Shown here: in pieces, positions 62,401-64,000 of the stretch
Layout: each line of letters opens with the position of its first letter
How positions within the stretch are numbered: the stretch's first letter is position 1
Source: an uncultured Methanomassiliicoccales archaeon
GTDB lineage: Archaea; Thermoplasmatota; Thermoplasmata; Methanomassiliicoccales; Methanomethylophilaceae
Direction of reading: 5' to 3'
Assembly (NCBI GenBank): GCA_934702355.1
Contig: CAKUXX010000004.1
Coordinates: forward strand, 96,553 to 160,552
Length of the DNA stretch: 64,000 nucleotides
Program-made: the position numbers and the translations under genes
The notes under the pieces: generated by a model
What the model was told of the DNA's origin: nothing
Database searches by the model: none
The model's input: only the letters and a program-made list of their open reading frames with translations

Positions 62401-63144
62401 ATGTTCAGAACAAGTCTGTCCAATATGATCGGGAAAGGGCGCCAGACCATCCGTGCCGATGATATCATGGGTTCCAGAGGCACGATGCCGATGGCGGATG
62501 ACTCGTGCAAAGGATGCGGGGTATGCGTCAGGAACTGTCCCTCCAAAGCGATAACAATCGATGACGGATGGCATGTGGACCTGGGGAAATGCATATTCTG
62601 CATGGATTGCACCATGGTCTGTCCTTCCAAGGCCATTTCAGAAGCGGAGGCTCCGGATTACGCTCTGGTCCGCAGCGACCTCGTAGTCGGGAAGGACACG
62701 GACATAGCATCCCTGGAGAGGCCGTTGGACTCTGCCGCGAGGAAGATGTTCGGAGGGTCGATCGCAGTCCGTGAGTTGGATACGGGTTCATGCAACGCCT
62801 GCGAGATCGATCTGAACTGCACATCGAATCAGTTCTACGACTGCCATCGTTTCGGTATCAAAGTGGTCGCATCGCCGCGTCATGCCGATGCGCTGATCGT
62901 CACGGGTCCGTTGACCGAGAATATGAGAGAGGCTGCAGTGAAGACGTACGATGCGGTCCCCGAACCGAAATTGGTGATCGCTTCGGGTACGTGTGCGATA
63001 TCAGGCGGTCTGTTCGTGGGCGGGGATGTCGCCCCGTCGGGGATATCGGATCTACTGGAACCGTCGATGTTCATCATAGGGTGCCCGCCGTCGCCCGACA
63101 GGGTCGAGAGGGCGCTGATAAAGGCCCTCGGGCTCAGGCACTGA
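62401..63144 (+). CDS. fused ferredoxin (HyfH-like) and NuoB/HyfI-like small subunit
   Basis: A 247-residue fusion of two subunits that are usually separate. Residues 1-80 hold two [4Fe-4S] motifs (Cys36, 39, 42, 46 and Cys64, 67, 70, 74). The rest is the NuoB/HyfI-like small subunit, with the proximal cluster ligands Cys131, Cys134, Cys198 and Cys228 all intact. So the electron chain from outside donor to the large subunit is complete even though the nickel site is not. A GAGGTGATGAG site precedes the ATG. Last gene of the operon. Confidence 0.92.
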   Translation: MFRTSLSNMIGKGRQTIRADDIMGSRGTMPMADDSCKGCGVCVRNCPSKAITIDDGWHVDLGKCIFCMDCTMVCPSKAISEAEAPDYALVRSDLVVGKDTDIASLERPLDSAARKMFGGSIAVRELDTGSCNACEIDLNCTSNQFYDCHRFGIKVVASPRHADALIVTGPLTENMREAAVKTYDAVPEPKLVIASGTCAISGGLFVGGDVAPSGISDLLEPSMFIIGCPPSPDRVERALIKALGLRH

Positions 63145-63147
63145 CGA

Positions 63148-63531
63148 TCATTGGACGACAACGACCGTGCAGTTGGCGTTGGCCACGATCGAGTTGGACA
63201 CGCTGCCCATGATCACTCTGTCTATGGATGTCTTACCGGACCTTCCGACGAAGATCGTACCGCATCTGAAACGGGCTGCCGCACTGAGGATCTCCGTGTC
63301 AGGTTGACCGGATTCGACGAGGACATGCGCATCGGCACCGGCTTCCTTGGCTTTGGCCAGGGCAGCGTCGGCGAAGCTATGCGTATTGTCGATATCCTCC
63401 TGGGATTCTGATCCGCGCGGAATGACCGACAGGATGTAGAGCTTCTCCTTGTGAAGAATGGACTCATTGATAGCATGGTCCAAAGCTTTCTCCGTGTTCT
63501 TCCTGCCGTCATATGCCACAAGCATAGTCAT
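63148..63531 (-). CDS. UspA-like universal stress protein
   Basis: A 127-residue Usp, paralogue of the 52760 gene, with MTMLVAYDGRKN at the start and the ATP-binding GRSGKTSIDRVIMGSVSN near the end. It is convergent with the last gene of the complex, with three bases between the stops. Start at 63531 is supported by the paralogue. Confidence 0.9.
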   Translation of the reverse strand: MTMLVAYDGRKNTEKALDHAINESILHKEKLYILSVIPRGSESQEDIDNTHSFADAALAKAKEAGADAHVLVESGQPDTEILSAAARFRCGTIFVGRSGKTSIDRVIMGSVSNSIVANANCTVVVVQ

Positions 63532-63700
63532 GAGGCCTGGAACGAAGCTATCATATGAATACTATTTTCCCAGGCTGCTGTTCGACTGCGGAACAGGTCG
63601 GGTTCCGTATATGTTGGAACGACACGCTGTCCCAGACGTGCGACGCAAAAGCCGCCATCCCGAAAGTCTTTTATGAAAGGGATAGAATCGGGGACTTAGT

Positions 63701-63773
63701 GGGCCCGTGGGGTAGCTTGGTATCCTTGTGGCTTCGGGAGCCATTGACTCCGGTTCAAATCCGGGCGGGCCCA
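63701..63773 (+). tRNA. tRNA-Pro (anticodon CGG)
   Basis: A 73-base cloverleaf: acceptor GGGCCCG pairs with CGGGCCC, the anticodon arm GTGGC-TTCGGGA-GCCAT has anticodon CGG, and the T arm contains GTTCAAATC. Discriminator A; CCA is not encoded. The anticodon reads CCG codons, common in this GC-rich genome. Confidence 0.93.
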
Positions 63774-63898
63774 CTCATTCTCATCCAGTGTTTGGATATT
63801 CTGTTGTTAATGGATGCAACCTCACAATCACAACCAGATTCCGATTCTACAAGGCTCATCCCAAGTATTGAAATCATTAATCATCATGATCCATTCTG

Positions 63899-64000
63899 AT
63901 GAGGTGGCTGAAGCGTTTCTTTGAGGATAAGGATAAGGATAAGGATAAGGATAAGGATAAGGATAAGGATAAGGATAAGGATAAGGATAAGGATAAGGAT
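63899..64000 (+). CDS. possible Lys-Asp repeat protein, cut by the window end
   Basis: From the ATG at 63899 the frame reads MRWLKRFFE and then Asp-Lys dipeptides to the last base, about 12 units, because the DNA is a hexamer repeat in frame. The frame is open, so the protein continues beyond the window. The Arg/Trp/Phe-rich start suggests an amphipathic membrane-contacting helix followed by a highly charged tail. No ribosome binding site or TATA box is evident, so coding status is uncertain. Since the repeat unit is a multiple of three, copy-number change would alter length but not frame. Confidence 0.35.
   Translation, partial: MRWLKRFFEDKDKDKDKDKDKDKDKDKDKDKDKD
63924..64000 (+). repeat. 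(AGGATA)n tandem repeat
   Basis: At least 12.8 perfect copies of the hexamer AGGATA run to the last base of the window without a single variation. Confidence 0.95.

Noticed and set aside
63924..64000. CRISPR array or telomere-like repeat
   Set aside because: The unit is six bases with no spacers, and archaeal chromosomes are circular.

Overview
The window looks like a chromosomal segment of a hydrogen-dependent methylotrophic methanogen of the order Methanomassiliicoccales (Thermoplasmata), most likely the Methanomethylophilaceae. Three things point there: two complete methanol:corrinoid methyltransferase operons (mtaC-mtaB), a RamA-type corrinoid activation protein with a C-terminal ferredoxin domain, and archaeal information-processing genes (TATA-binding protein, archaeal TATA promoters, tRNAs without encoded CCA). 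The species is an inference; no rRNA or mcr gene is present.

Layout. 1-3.9 kb: a MATE exporter cut by the window edge, methionyl-tRNA synthetase and a PHP phosphoesterase. 4-9.1 kb: an accessory stretch with three paralogous AAA/DUF4143 ATPases, each preceded by its own long palindromes, and a small acidic orphan protein. 9.1-18.1 kb: an acyl-CoA ligase overlapping an E2-like acyltransferase, a short UvrA-like ATPase and a CobN-type chelatase. 18.2-23.2 kb: a frameshifted surface protein, an AlbA/HATPase regulator and a fourth DUF4143 ATPase bracketed by two copies of one palindrome. 23.4-36.8 kb: TBP, tRNA-Cys, pyrK-pyrD, a SufS-like desulfurase, three pilin-like membrane proteins, an RNA cyclic phosphodiesterase with a tyrosine phosphatase, a 34-residue membrane protein, a long Sel1-repeat protein, an MFS transporter, a DUF362 ferredoxin protein and an AdoMet decarboxylase-like protein. 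37-44 kb: two ABC importers, one with a solute-binding protein whose lobes are in permuted order, the other with two binding domains fused to the permease.

44.2-52.7 kb is the methanol core: a G3E GTPase, a His-rich metal-binding protein and RamA in one overlapping operon, then mtaC1-mtaB1 and mtaC2-mtaB2. MtaB needs zinc and MtaC needs a reduced cobalt corrinoid, so a metal-handling pair translationally coupled to the corrinoid activator is a plausible maturation unit. 52.8-63.5 kb holds a Usp protein, aconitase, a six-gene membrane complex and a second Usp protein. The complex has the gene order of Hyf/group 4 NiFe hydrogenases, but all four nickel-ligand cysteine positions of its large subunit are substituted, so it resembles the energy-converting-hydrogenase-related (Ehr) complexes and is not expected to be a hydrogenase. 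The window ends with tRNA-Pro and a (GGATAA)n tract that reads as a Lys-Asp dipeptide repeat.

No transposase, CRISPR array, rRNA or replication origin was recognised. The points most worth following are the nickel-free complex, the GTPase/His-rich/RamA operon, the private palindromes of the DUF4143 ATPases, and the permuted binding protein.
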